In this document: positions 7,823 to 16,262 of the stretch, one piece after another
Layout of the letters: each line of letters begins with the position of its first letter
How positions within the stretch are numbered: the stretch's first letter is position 1
Assembly (NCBI GenBank): GCA_016294035.1
Contig: JAEDCT010000003.1
Location: 1 to 64,000, forward strand
DNA: 64,000 nucleotides
Direction of reading: 5' to 3'
Source: Treponema sp.
GTDB taxonomy: Bacteria > Spirochaetota > Spirochaetia > Treponematales > Treponemataceae
Translations under genes and position numbers: made by a program
Notes under the pieces: generated by a model
The model's database searches: none
What the model saw: the letters and a program-made list of their open reading frames with translations, nothing else
Told to the model about the DNA's origin: nothing

Positions 7823-9562
7823 TTAGTCAATAGCTGCAGAACCAACATTCATTGAAGCAAGGAAAGCATCATTGTCCTTTGACTTCTTCATTTTGTCCAT
7901 AATGAGAGAAAGCATATCTGCATCCTCCATATCATTAAGAACCTTTCTGAGAATCCACATTCGCTGGAGCTCTCCTTCACTAAGCAAAAGCTCCTCACGT
8001 CGAGTTCCGGACTTCTTGATATTGATTGCAGGGAAAAGACGTCGCTCAGCAAGTTTTCTGTCAAGATCAATTTCACTGTTTCCAGTTCCCTTGAATTCCT
8101 CAAAGATAACTTCATCCATTCGGCTTCCAGTCTCAACAAGAGATGTAGAAATAATTGTAAGTGATCCCCCTTCCTCAATATTACGGGCAGCACCAAAAAA
8201 TCTCTTAGGCTTGTGGAGAGCATTTGAATCAACACCACCGGAAAGAACCTTTCCTGATGTTGGAACAGTCTGGTTATAAGCACGAGCCAGTCTTGTAATG
8301 GAATCAAGAAAAATAACAACATCACGCTTATGTTCAACAAGACGCTTAGCCTTTTCAAGAACCATTTCAGCAACCTGAACATGACGTGTTGCCTGCTCAT
8401 CAAATGTAGAAGAAATAACCTCCGCATTGATTGAACGTTCCATTTCTGTAACTTCCTCAGGACGCTCATCAATCAGAAGTACAATAAGATAAACCTCAGG
8501 ATTATTTGCCTTGATGGCGTTGGCAACTTTCTGCATGAGTGTAGTCTTACCGGCTTTTGGAGGAGCAACAATAAGAAGACGCTGACCTTTTCCAATTGGT
8601 GCAAAAAGATCAACAATACGAGTACTCAATTCAGTGGAAACTGTCTCAAGCTTGAATTTTTCATTTGGATACAATGGAGTGAGGTTCTCAAATGGAACAC
8701 GTGTCTGAGCAACATAAGGATCCTCATAATTCACTGTTTCAATTCTAAGAAGAGCAAAGAATTTTTCGCCTTCTTTAGGACTTCTAATCTGACCATAAAC
8801 TGTATCACCGGTCTTAAGGTTAAAAAGCCTGATCTGACTTGGTGAAATGTAAATGTCATCAGGTCCTGGAAGATAACTGTTCTGTGGAGAACGGAGGAAA
8901 CCATATCCATCAGGAAGAATTTCAAGGGCACCCTCAGCAAAGATAATTCCACCATGTTCGGTATGAGCCCTAAGCAGAGTGAAAATCAGATCCTGCTTTT
9001 TCATAGGAGCCATTGCATCAGCAGTGATTCCATACTGAACACCAAGCTCGCGAAGTTCTATCATGCTTTTTCTAGTCAAGTCATTGATAATAAGACGAGG
9101 CTTTGATTCATATTCTTCTGGATTTTCAATCTCCTGGGCTTTCTTTACTGCCTCAAGACGAGCCTGAAGATTCTTTTCATAATTACTGTTATTGTTGTAG
9201 TTACGGCGATTGTTTCCATTGAAACGCTTGTTGTTTCTGCCATAATTGTTCCCGTAGTTCTGATGTCTCTGGAATCCCTTATGATATTCTCCATCACCTG
9301 ATGCTACAGAATTATCTTCTGATGAGGACTGATTTTCTGCAAAATCTTCTGCCACAGATGAATCCTGCGCGGCCGGTTCCTTTTCTTCCGATGAATTTTC
9401 TAAACTTTCTGCAGATTCTGCCACAGCCTTCTTTACAACTCTTCTTTTTCTAACCTTTGGAGCTTCTGCATCCCCCTCTGCCAATTCTGCAGACTGTGCA
9501 GCAGCAACCTGTTCTTCTGACTGATTTTCTTCTGACTTGTCATTTTTTCTTAAAATGGCCAT
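7823..9562 (-). CDS. rho: Transcription termination factor Rho
   Basis: A 579-residue hexameric RNA helicase. The first 140 or so residues form a low-complexity extension rich in E/S, then N/R/Y, absent from E. coli Rho (419 residues). The Rho-N segment (TRKSMIELRELGVQYGI) and the cold-shock-like RNA-binding domain (EGALEILPDGYGFLRSP) follow. Next come Walker A APPKAGKTTLMQK, Walker B VVIFLDSITRLARAYN, the Q/R-loop region SGGVDSNALHKPKRFFGAAR and SGTRREELLL. The ATG at 9562 is preferred over TTG at 9574, because GGGAG lies between the two and only serves the ATG. It lies between the bactofilin and rpmE genes. Confidence 0.95.
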   Translation of the reverse strand: MAILRKNDKSEENQSEEQVAAAQSAELAEGDAEAPKVRKRRVVKKAVAESAESLENSSEEKEPAAQDSSVAEDFAENQSSSEDNSVASGDGEYHKGFQRHQNYGNNYGRNNKRFNGNNRRNYNNNSNYEKNLQARLEAVKKAQEIENPEEYESKPRLIINDLTRKSMIELRELGVQYGITADAMAPMKKQDLIFTLLRAHTEHGGIIFAEGALEILPDGYGFLRSPQNSYLPGPDDIYISPSQIRLFNLKTGDTVYGQIRSPKEGEKFFALLRIETVNYEDPYVAQTRVPFENLTPLYPNEKFKLETVSTELSTRIVDLFAPIGKGQRLLIVAPPKAGKTTLMQKVANAIKANNPEVYLIVLLIDERPEEVTEMERSINAEVISSTFDEQATRHVQVAEMVLEKAKRLVEHKRDVVIFLDSITRLARAYNQTVPTSGKVLSGGVDSNALHKPKRFFGAARNIEEGGSLTIISTSLVETGSRMDEVIFEEFKGTGNSEIDLDRKLAERRLFPAINIKKSGTRREELLLSEGELQRMWILRKVLNDMEDADMLSLIMDKMKKSKDNDAFLASMNVGSAAID

Positions 9563-9661
9563 ATATTCTCCCAAAAAATACTATTCAAAATCTAACATGA
9601 AAAGAATTAAAATTACAGTTTAGTAAAAAACTGCATAAAAACAAACAAACAATATGACAGG

Positions 9662-10078
9662 CTAATTTGCCTCATTAGTTCGCATAACAAGGGAATTCTT
9701 GAATTCCTGAGACCCAACAGCAAAAATATCAGTTGAAGGAATCTCGTCAATCATGGAAACTTTTCCATCAAATTCTACATTGTCAGCAATTCTAAGCCTT
9801 GCAGAGGTCAAGTCTCCCTTAACCTTGCTGCCAGAACAAAGCTCAATTCTTTCCTTGCCCTCAACATTTCCAGTTACCTGACCTGAAATTACAACAGACT
9901 GAGCCTTCATATTGTCAACATTGCAAATTGCATTCTTTTCAATTTCCAGATTGCCGGAAGCATTGATGGTTCCGTGAAATTTTCCTGTAATCACAACACT
10001 ATCTGTAAATTCAAGAACGCCGTCGAATTCAGTTTCTGATCCAAATACGGTAAGGTTTTCATTTTCCTTGTTTGCCAT
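9662..10078 (-). CDS. Bactofilin (polymer-forming cytoskeletal protein)
   Basis: A 138-residue bactofilin. These proteins form nucleotide-free beta-helix filaments at the inner membrane and help set cell shape by organising peptidoglycan. The repeats between about residues 10 and 110 alternate small and hydrophobic residues (SVVITGKFHGTINASGNLEI, AICNVDNMKAQSVVISGQVTG, KVKGDLTSARLRI), as expected for a right-handed beta helix. The ATG at 10078 follows GGTGGG. No M23 peptidase, a frequent bactofilin partner, is adjacent. It precedes rho by 99 nt on the same strand. Confidence 0.88.
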   Translation of the reverse strand: MANKENENLTVFGSETEFDGVLEFTDSVVITGKFHGTINASGNLEIEKNAICNVDNMKAQSVVISGQVTGNVEGKERIELCSGSKVKGDLTSARLRIADNVEFDGKVSMIDEIPSTDIFAVGSQEFKNSLVMRTNEAN

Positions 10079-10206
10079 ACTATTTCCCACCAGCTTCAAT
10101 AACAAAGCCAAATATAAACATGTACTAGATTTTATTTATGATTTATAAAAATTAGATGATTTTTTTGATTATTTATAAAATAGATTAGCTGAATTTCTGA
10201 TTACAA

Positions 10207-10250
10207 TAAAAAAAACAAAGGCACCGTCAATAACCCAACGGTACCTTTTG
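10207..10250 (-). terminator. Terminator after rpsT
   Basis: On the minus strand AAAGGTACCGT pairs with ACGGTGCCTTT around a ten-base loop, followed by eight or more T. It ends the zinc-ribbon/rpsT transcript. Confidence 0.85.
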
Positions 10251-10257
10251 TGAAAAC

Positions 10258-10542
10258 TTAGTTAGCAGCAGCTGCTACAAAAGTCTTATTGTAAAGATTA
10301 TACATACGGCTCTTCTTGCGTGAAGCAGCATTCAACTTGATAACACCCTTTCTGTATGCGTTGTCAAGTTCAGACTGAAGATCCTTCAATGTTGCCAAAG
10401 CAAGATCCTTGTCCTTCTTCTGTACTGCATCCAAATACTTTCTAGCACTTGTATGTACTCTTGATTTTACTGCCTTATTGCGCAAACGGCGAACTTCGCT
10501 CTGTGCGTGTCTTTTTTCTGCAGATGTCTGTTTAGTTGCCAA
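10258..10542 (-). CDS. rpsT: Ribosomal protein S20, TTG start
   Basis: A 94-residue primary 16S rRNA-binding protein made of helices. The start is a TTG at 10542-10540, giving (M)ATKQTSAEKRHAQSEVRRLRN, which lines up with the S20 N terminus. GGGGG lies 8 nt upstream of it. An in-frame GTG at 10557 would place this SD inside the gene. The rest (AVKSRVHTSARKYLDAVQKKD, then GVIKLNAASRKKSRM) is typical S20. A non-AUG start is a known control point for rpsT in E. coli, and the same could hold here. Confidence 0.93.
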   Translation of the reverse strand: MATKQTSAEKRHAQSEVRRLRNKAVKSRVHTSARKYLDAVQKKDKDLALATLKDLQSELDNAYRKGVIKLNAASRKKSRMYNLYNKTFVAAAAN

Positions 10543-10583
10543 AGGAATTACCCCCACTTATTTTTTTGTCAGTTTAATATTAA

Positions 10584-10757
10584 TTATTTGAAGTCCTTAG
10601 GTCTGCGTTCTGTGCGCTTGCACTTACTGCATACAGCCTGGTTCTTGAGCTTTCCGTTTTCAAAAAACGTCTTCATTTCAATTTCACCGCCACAATCTGG
10701 GCACATAAACTTCTGTGTTGCAACTGTTGTACGAGAGTTCTTACTGGCTCCGGCCAT
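10584..10757 (-). CDS. 57-residue zinc-ribbon protein
   Basis: A small reading frame that I translate as MAGASKNSRTTVATQKFMCP followed by a second half containing CSKCKR. Two CxxC pairs (CPDC at residues 19-22 and CSKC at 43-46) form a probable zinc ribbon, flanked by basic residues up to RRPKDFK. GGAGG lies 5 nt before the ATG. It is upstream of rpsT on the same strand with a 41-nt gap, so both are probably co-transcribed. Size, charge and context suggest a ribosome-associated or RNA-binding protein similar in design to L32/L33, but I cannot assign it to a named family. Confidence 0.75.
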   Translation of the reverse strand: MAGASKNSRTTVATQKFMCPDCGGEIEMKTFFENGKLKNQAVCSKCKRTERRPKDFK

Positions 10758-10868
10758 TGTCTTCCTCCATATAAAAATCTAATCGTGTTACTGATTTTAC
10801 ACAATTATGCGTAAAAGTGTCAATAGTAAAAAGAGCAAAATGCCCACAAAAACTCTTTATAAACAGCC

Positions 10869-11615
10869 CTATTTCTCGTTTTTGCGCCATATTTCAAGCT
10901 GCTTTTCAATAAGCTTTGGAGCCTCCTGAAGAATCTTAAGCTGCTCTTCTTTTCCGTCTGGTGAATCATATACCTTGAGAACTTTCACCCTGTATGCTCC
11001 GCGATAAAGGTTCGTGAAAATTGAATCAAGGCTTGAAATTTTCCAGCCGCCATCAAGTGCACACAAGACAACAGGAAGCTTAGTGGCCTCGCACAATCGT
11101 CTGAATCCCGCTGCATAAAAAGTTCCCAGATTACCATCACGGCTTCTAGTTCCTTCCGGGAAAATAACAGGACACTTTCCATAGTCAAGCATTCTTTTAC
11201 CGAATTTATCGATTGACTTCATGGCTACAGAAGGACTTCCACGACGAGGAATCATACAATGGCCCTGGGTTCTAAGCATCTTTCCAACCATTGGAACAGA
11301 ATTGAGGGAATCCTTGGCAACAAATCTAACCCTGTCAGCAAAGTAAACAAGATAAACGACAATATCAAGAAGGCTCTGATGATTTGAAATGACTATGAAC
11401 TGGGAAGGCAGATTCTTCTTGCTCTCCTCGTCTCCAATGAGATCAAACTTCCTGTACTTTCCAAGAATTGAAAAAAGCATCCTGGCAGAACGCTGCGTAA
11501 TATAATCTGACCAAAACAATGCAGCCTTATGACTAAAGGGATACACAATACAAAGCATGAGTGTTGGGAAACCCAGCTCACACAAAACAAGCAAAAGTGT
11601 TAATAGACTAAGCAT
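10869..11615 (-). CDS. plsC: 1-acyl-glycerol-3-phosphate acyltransferase (PlsC family)
   Basis: A 248-residue membrane enzyme that transfers an acyl chain to lysophosphatidic acid, making phosphatidic acid for phospholipids. It has an N-terminal membrane helix (MLSLLTLLLVLCELGFPTLM), the catalytic NHQSLLD box (HX4D), the GHCMIPRRGSPSVAMKSI segment and the FPEGTRSRDG box. The ATG at 11615 is chosen because a strong promoter (TTGATT-17 nt-TATAAT) ends 7 nt upstream. A start further upstream (11687) would read through that promoter. There is no Shine-Dalgarno site, so a leaderless message is predicted. It is divergent from the secretin gene. Confidence 0.88.
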   Translation of the reverse strand: MLSLLTLLLVLCELGFPTLMLCIVYPFSHKAALFWSDYITQRSARMLFSILGKYRKFDLIGDEESKKNLPSQFIVISNHQSLLDIVVYLVYFADRVRFVAKDSLNSVPMVGKMLRTQGHCMIPRRGSPSVAMKSIDKFGKRMLDYGKCPVIFPEGTRSRDGNLGTFYAAGFRRLCEATKLPVVLCALDGGWKISSLDSIFTNLYRGAYRVKVLKVYDSPDGKEEQLKILQEAPKLIEKQLEIWRKNEK

Positions 11616-11622
11616 GAATAAA

Positions 11623-11651
11623 ATTATACAAGGCTGTCTCCAAAAAATCAA
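11623..11651 (-). promoter_or_regulatory. plsC promoter, predicted leaderless
   Basis: Minus-strand TTGATT (11651-11646), 17-nt spacer, TATAAT (11628-11623), then only 7 nt to the plsC ATG. Confidence 0.7.
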
Positions 11652-11727
11652 CAAAGTCAGAAATAAGGATAAAAAATCAAAAAACATTGCAGTTTTTGAA
11701 TTCCACCGGATATAAATTTATTTGAAA

Positions 11728-13665
11728 ATGAAAAAGATAATACTAACCGGATTCATTCTGACAATGATTTGTGCACAATCCTTCTGTCAGAAAAAATCCA
11801 TGGATTTCAAGAACAAAAAAATCAGGGACGTTCTGATGGTATTTGCAAAAGAACTGGGCATAAGCATAATTGCAGATTCTGAAGTCGACGGAGAATGCTC
11901 ATTCCATTTTGAATCAATGGAAACGGATCAGGCACTGGAACTGTTTCTTGAATCACAGGGACTTGAAAAGCATCCTTCGAAACAAACAGGCGGTTTCATA
12001 ATTCGAAGGGCTGAAAAGAAACTTATTAACGGCAAGGAAGACAAAAAGAAAACACCGGCTATATTTGATGAAGTCACAAGTAATGAAAACAACATGTATT
12101 CAATATGCACACAAAAAACAACCCTGGACTCCATACTGAAAAAATTGTTTTCAACGGCAAAAAAAGAATACCAGCTTTTTGCAGATCCAAAGATTGAAAT
12201 CAGCAGCATGAATTTTTCATCAAAGGATTTCGAGACCATGCTGACACTCATACTGGAAAAAGCCTCATGCGGATTTGTTGAACGCGAGGGAATATACTGC
12301 ATATTCAGTTCCACCCGAAAGACAATGGAAATGCGTCACAAGAAAAGCAAAATACTGGCACTGAACAAAATAAACTGTCAGGAGTTAAACCAGTTCATTC
12401 CACAGGAACTAATGCAGTTAATACATATCAGTAAAACATCAAATTCAATTCTTGTAATCGGCACGGAAGAAGAAATTCAGGCAATATCAGAAACAATTGA
12501 TATGATTGAAAAATCTCTGCAAAACCAAAGTTTCACAGTAGTAAATCCGATCCACATAGAATGCAAGGAAGCCGTATCACTATTGACGCAGGCAAAAATA
12601 CCGGTTCTGGCATTTGCCATAGGCGGAACAAAATCAATTGTTATATATGGAAGAAAAGAAATGACTGAAACTGCAGCTCAGTTTATTGAAAAAATTGACT
12701 CGGAAAATTCAGGAATACATGCAATAAACCTTAAGTACATAAAGAATGGGGATCTGTTGAAAAATCCGCCACCGAGTGCAGAAAAAGATTCCCTTATTGA
12801 TTCAGGATATCCGGGGACAGTCTTTTTTAAGGGAAGCGAACAACTGAAAAAGCAGATTATGAAAGAAATAGATTTGATTGACAGGCCAAAACCCCAGCTC
12901 AAATACCAGATATTAATTATTCAGTACACGAAAAACAATTCCAAGTCATTTAACCCGACCATGGGAATAACAAAATCTACTGAAGGAATTTCAAAAAAAT
13001 TTCAGGGAAGCTTTGACCAGATAATGCAGCTTAATTTCGACATAGTAACAAGACTTGGATATGAGTTTGCCCAAAGCCTGTGCGCACAAATAGCAGAAAA
13101 CAAGGCTCGCGTTTTTACGGACACAACACTGACAGCAATTTCAGGAGAAGAAATTAAATTCCAGAATACAGACACATACAGGTATCAGGAATACGAATAT
13201 GATAAAACTAATCTTTCAACAACAAGCACTTCCACCCAGCAGATTACATCAGGCCTGATTGTAAGCTTAACCGGATGGGTATCCAGCGACAACATGATAA
13301 CCATGAGCATAAATGCAACCATATCAAAACAAAACGGGGAGTCATCAACCAAAACCGGAAACTTGCCAACAACCAGCGAACGAGTCATACAGACTCAAGT
13401 CAGGGGAAAAAACGGAGAAAGCATTATCATTTCGGGACTAATCAAGGAAGAGGAATCAAGTTCAAAAAACAGATTCCCAATTCTTTCAAAAATTCCACTC
13501 ATAGGAAAACTCTTTGAACAAAAATCAGGCTCAAGAGATAAGACCGAAATTGCAATTTATATTGTTCCGCAGATTGAAAAGACACCAGAGAAAAAAATAG
13601 AAAACCTCACATCTGAATGTCTTACGAAGCTGCTGAAAGAAGAAAAACAAGGATCAGAAGAATGA
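11728..13665 (+). CDS. Secretin (GspD/PilQ family)
   Basis: A 645-residue outer-membrane secretin subunit of a type II secretion or type IV pilus-like machine. It has a signal peptide (about 1-19, ending CAQSFC). The N0 domain (about 22-78) starts MDFKNKKIRDVLMVFAKELG, and further N-type ring domains follow. The C-terminal secretin domain (about 385-625) ends with TQVRGKNGESIIISGLIKEE and FPILSKIPLIGKLFEQ. The last 30 residues are a charged tail. ATG 11728 is chosen; an in-frame TTG at 11722 is possible. No SD is visible. TTGCAG (11687) and TATAAA (11711) at 18-nt spacing would start transcription only a few bases upstream. It overlaps the ATPase gene by 4 bp. Confidence 0.85.
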   Translation: MKKIILTGFILTMICAQSFCQKKSMDFKNKKIRDVLMVFAKELGISIIADSEVDGECSFHFESMETDQALELFLESQGLEKHPSKQTGGFIIRRAEKKLINGKEDKKKTPAIFDEVTSNENNMYSICTQKTTLDSILKKLFSTAKKEYQLFADPKIEISSMNFSSKDFETMLTLILEKASCGFVEREGIYCIFSSTRKTMEMRHKKSKILALNKINCQELNQFIPQELMQLIHISKTSNSILVIGTEEEIQAISETIDMIEKSLQNQSFTVVNPIHIECKEAVSLLTQAKIPVLAFAIGGTKSIVIYGRKEMTETAAQFIEKIDSENSGIHAINLKYIKNGDLLKNPPPSAEKDSLIDSGYPGTVFFKGSEQLKKQIMKEIDLIDRPKPQLKYQILIIQYTKNNSKSFNPTMGITKSTEGISKKFQGSFDQIMQLNFDIVTRLGYEFAQSLCAQIAENKARVFTDTTLTAISGEEIKFQNTDTYRYQEYEYDKTNLSTTSTSTQQITSGLIVSLTGWVSSDNMITMSINATISKQNGESSTKTGNLPTTSERVIQTQVRGKNGESIIISGLIKEEESSSKNRFPILSKIPLIGKLFEQKSGSRDKTEIAIYIVPQIEKTPEKKIENLTSECLTKLLKEEKQGSEE

Positions 13666-15002
13666 AAACACAATCAATACTAAAATACAAAAAAATTCCG
13701 ACAGGCACAAACCAGTACCCTTCTCACTTCATAGAAAACTCAAAAGCAATTATACTGGAAAATAAAGAAAATAAACTCATCGTTGGGTTATGTAAAAACA
13801 CAACAGAAGAAACCAAAAGCATGCTTTCATTCATGCATGAGGGAAAAGCTGAATTTGTTCTTCTAAAGCAGGATGAAATAACTTCCTGGCTTGCAAAAGA
13901 AAATGCAAGATCAGAAAAGGAATCAGTATCAGTCACAGAAAATGATGAAATATGTGTAGATAAAATTTCTGAGAAGGCACCTACAATAAACCTGGTAAAC
14001 TCCCTGATATTTGAGGCCATCAGAGAATCAGCAAGTGACATTCACATAGAAGCCATGAAAGACAATGTGAGAATACGGTACAGGATCGACGGATCACTGG
14101 AAGAAAGAATGACTGTTGAAAAAGACAGGTTCGATTCAATAAGCTCACGAATAAAAATAATGTCAAATCTCAACATACTGGAAAAAAGAATGCCACAGGA
14201 CGGAAGAATCAGCGTAACACTTGGAAATGAAAAGACAGACCTGCGTGTTTCAATTGTTCCCATAAAATATGGAGAATCTATTGTTCTTAGAATACTTGGA
14301 AAAAAAGAAAAGAGATTAAACCTGGAAGACCTGGGATTCACTGATGAATGTCTTTCAGAAATTGAAAAGATGCTTGAAACTCCACACGGATTAATTCTTG
14401 TTACAGGTCCAACGGGTTCGGGAAAAACAACAACAGTAAATGCAATGACAAGAAAACTTCTGGTCAACGACACTAAGATAATTACGATTGAAGATCCCAT
14501 TGAATGCACTCTTGAAGGTGCCTGCCAGATTCAGGTAAACGAAAATGCCGGATTGACATTCGGATCAATTTTAAAAAGAGTTTTGCGCCAGGATCCCAAC
14601 ATTATAGTAGTTGGCGAAATAAGAGATAAGGAGACTGCAAGACTTTCTGCCAGATCGGCAATGACAGGACATCTGGTTATATCTACACTTCACACAAATG
14701 ACAGCATTAGTGCCATAAAAAGACTCATGGATCTGGAAATAGAAGGATACATAGTATCATCGGTTCTTCGGGGGGTAATTGCCCAAAGGCTTATAAAGAA
14801 AAAGACAGGCGGAAGAATTATAGTAAGCGAATGTTTTTCCATGACACAAAAAATCAGGAAACTGATTGAAGAAAAAGCAACAGAAGACATGCTCGAAAAG
14901 GAAATCTTTTCAAAACGAAAAAAAACAATGAAACAGGATGCAATGGACAAAATCGTAAATAAAATAATAACAGTTTCTGAAGCAAGAAAAGAATTAGGAT
15001 AA
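13662..15002 (+). CDS. GspE/PilB-type secretion ATPase
   Basis: A 446-residue hexameric ATPase that powers a type II secretion or pilus machine. A shortened N-terminal domain precedes the NTPase core with DIHIEAMKDNVRIRYRIDG (about 126-144), Walker A GPTGSGKTTT (249-258), Asp box IITIEDPIE, Walker B IIVVGEIRDKETA and His box GHLVISTLHTND. The CxxC zinc motif usual in GspE/PilB is missing (RLIKKKTGGRIIVSE is in its place). The start ATG overlaps the secretin stop as ATGA, with AAGGA upstream. The retraction ATPase PilT is not encoded nearby. Confidence 0.9.
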   Translation: MKTQSILKYKKIPTGTNQYPSHFIENSKAIILENKENKLIVGLCKNTTEETKSMLSFMHEGKAEFVLLKQDEITSWLAKENARSEKESVSVTENDEICVDKISEKAPTINLVNSLIFEAIRESASDIHIEAMKDNVRIRYRIDGSLEERMTVEKDRFDSISSRIKIMSNLNILEKRMPQDGRISVTLGNEKTDLRVSIVPIKYGESIVLRILGKKEKRLNLEDLGFTDECLSEIEKMLETPHGLILVTGPTGSGKTTTVNAMTRKLLVNDTKIITIEDPIECTLEGACQIQVNENAGLTFGSILKRVLRQDPNIIVVGEIRDKETARLSARSAMTGHLVISTLHTNDSISAIKRLMDLEIEGYIVSSVLRGVIAQRLIKKKTGGRIIVSECFSMTQKIRKLIEEKATEDMLEKEIFSKRKKTMKQDAMDKIVNKIITVSEARKELG

Positions 15003-15009
15003 TATTTTT

Positions 15010-16203
15010 ATGGAGCAGAAAACCTTATACACGTGCAAGTGCATTGATGAAAACGGGAAAATAGTAAGAAAGCAGATAGCAGCAACTGACAGAAAAAATG
15101 CATCTGTTCAATGCGAAGAAAAGAACCTGATTCCAATAAGGATTTCCCAGAAAAGGAAACGAAATCCCGGTATGTCAACTCAGATTTTGTTCGTGCAGAC
15201 ACTGGAAGAACTTCTAAGGTCAGGATTAAACATAGAAGAGTCCATTGGTGTCTTGTCATCAACAGGGAAAAACAACCTTCAAATCATGGCATCAAAAATT
15301 GAATCAAGCATAAAAAAAGGAAATTCTTTTTCACAATCAATTATCCAGATGTCAGAATACTTTGACCCAATGGTTTCAGGAATGCTCTCACTGGGAGAAA
15401 AAAGCACATCAATTTACGAGCTTATTTTAAATCTGCGGATTTTCATGGAAACCAGAAAGAAAACCAGAGAAAAAATTATTGGTGCATTTATTTATCCCTC
15501 AATAGTTTTTGTATCACTCATATCTTTCATATTAATATGCGGATTCTATATTCTTCCCAAAATGCAGGACATGTTTCTGATTCTTTCAACCACCGGATCC
15601 GATGAATTAACAAGCAACATCACTGCAATGAAAAACTTTTCCAGATTTTTTCTTTCAGTTACATTGGCATTGCTCACACTTTCCGCACTAGTTTTTATTA
15701 TTGAAAGAAAAGCATCCGGAGAATACAGATTATTGATTGATAAGTTTTTGCTGGGAATACCATTTCTTGGTAATTTTATTCTAGAAAATGAAACAATGAA
15801 ACTTTGTTTTTCCATGGAAACCATCTGCAAGGGGAACAGAACATACTCAATAGGAGAAGCACTGAAAGAAAGCGAAAAAATCATGAACAATCATTTTCTG
15901 ATTAACATAATCGAAAAAACAAGAGAACAGATCATTAAGGGAACCGGTCTGAAACAAAGCTTTGAGTCTCAAAAAATATTTCCAAAAGAAATGGAACTAT
16001 GGCTTTCAATCGGAGAAAATTCTGCCGATCAGGGAAAAACCTTTGAAAAACTCAGGATTTATTTCCAGGAGAAAATAAACAGGAAAACAGAAAAAATCCT
16101 CAAAGCAACGGAACCTGCAGTAACATTTGTAACTGGAATAGTCATTCTTTTGGTTGTCATAAAAATCGTAATTCCAACTCTGAATGCACTGGGCACGCTG
16201 TAA
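15010..16203 (+). CDS. GspF/PilC-type inner-membrane platform protein
   Basis: A 397-residue polytopic membrane protein that couples the ATPase to assembly of the (pseudo)pilus. Two T2SSF domains lie at about 55-180 and 255-380. Membrane helices are at about 157-183 (IYPSIVFVSLISFILICGFY), 205-226 and 368-393 (VTGIVILLVVIKIVIPTL). The start is preceded by AGGA at about 10 nt and lies 7 nt after the ATPase gene. It closes a three-gene cluster that lacks pilin, prepilin peptidase and GspC/L/M genes, so the other parts must be encoded elsewhere. Confidence 0.88.
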   Translation: MEQKTLYTCKCIDENGKIVRKQIAATDRKNASVQCEEKNLIPIRISQKRKRNPGMSTQILFVQTLEELLRSGLNIEESIGVLSSTGKNNLQIMASKIESSIKKGNSFSQSIIQMSEYFDPMVSGMLSLGEKSTSIYELILNLRIFMETRKKTREKIIGAFIYPSIVFVSLISFILICGFYILPKMQDMFLILSTTGSDELTSNITAMKNFSRFFLSVTLALLTLSALVFIIERKASGEYRLLIDKFLLGIPFLGNFILENETMKLCFSMETICKGNRTYSIGEALKESEKIMNNHFLINIIEKTREQIIKGTGLKQSFESQKIFPKEMELWLSIGENSADQGKTFEKLRIYFQEKINRKTEKILKATEPAVTFVTGIVILLVVIKIVIPTLNALGTL

Positions 16204-16250
16204 CAAGACATTTATAAAACTTAGTTATATTCAAAACACATTATTTGCAA

Positions 16251-16256
16251 TATAAT
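16251..16256 (+). promoter_or_regulatory. -10 box 6 nt before the antiporter start
   Basis: A consensus TATAAT ends 6 nt upstream of the ATG at 16263. The -35 at 17 nt (TATTCA, 16228-16233) is weak. It fits the leaderless pattern less strongly than the others. Confidence 0.45.
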
Positions 16257-16262
16257 AAAGGC

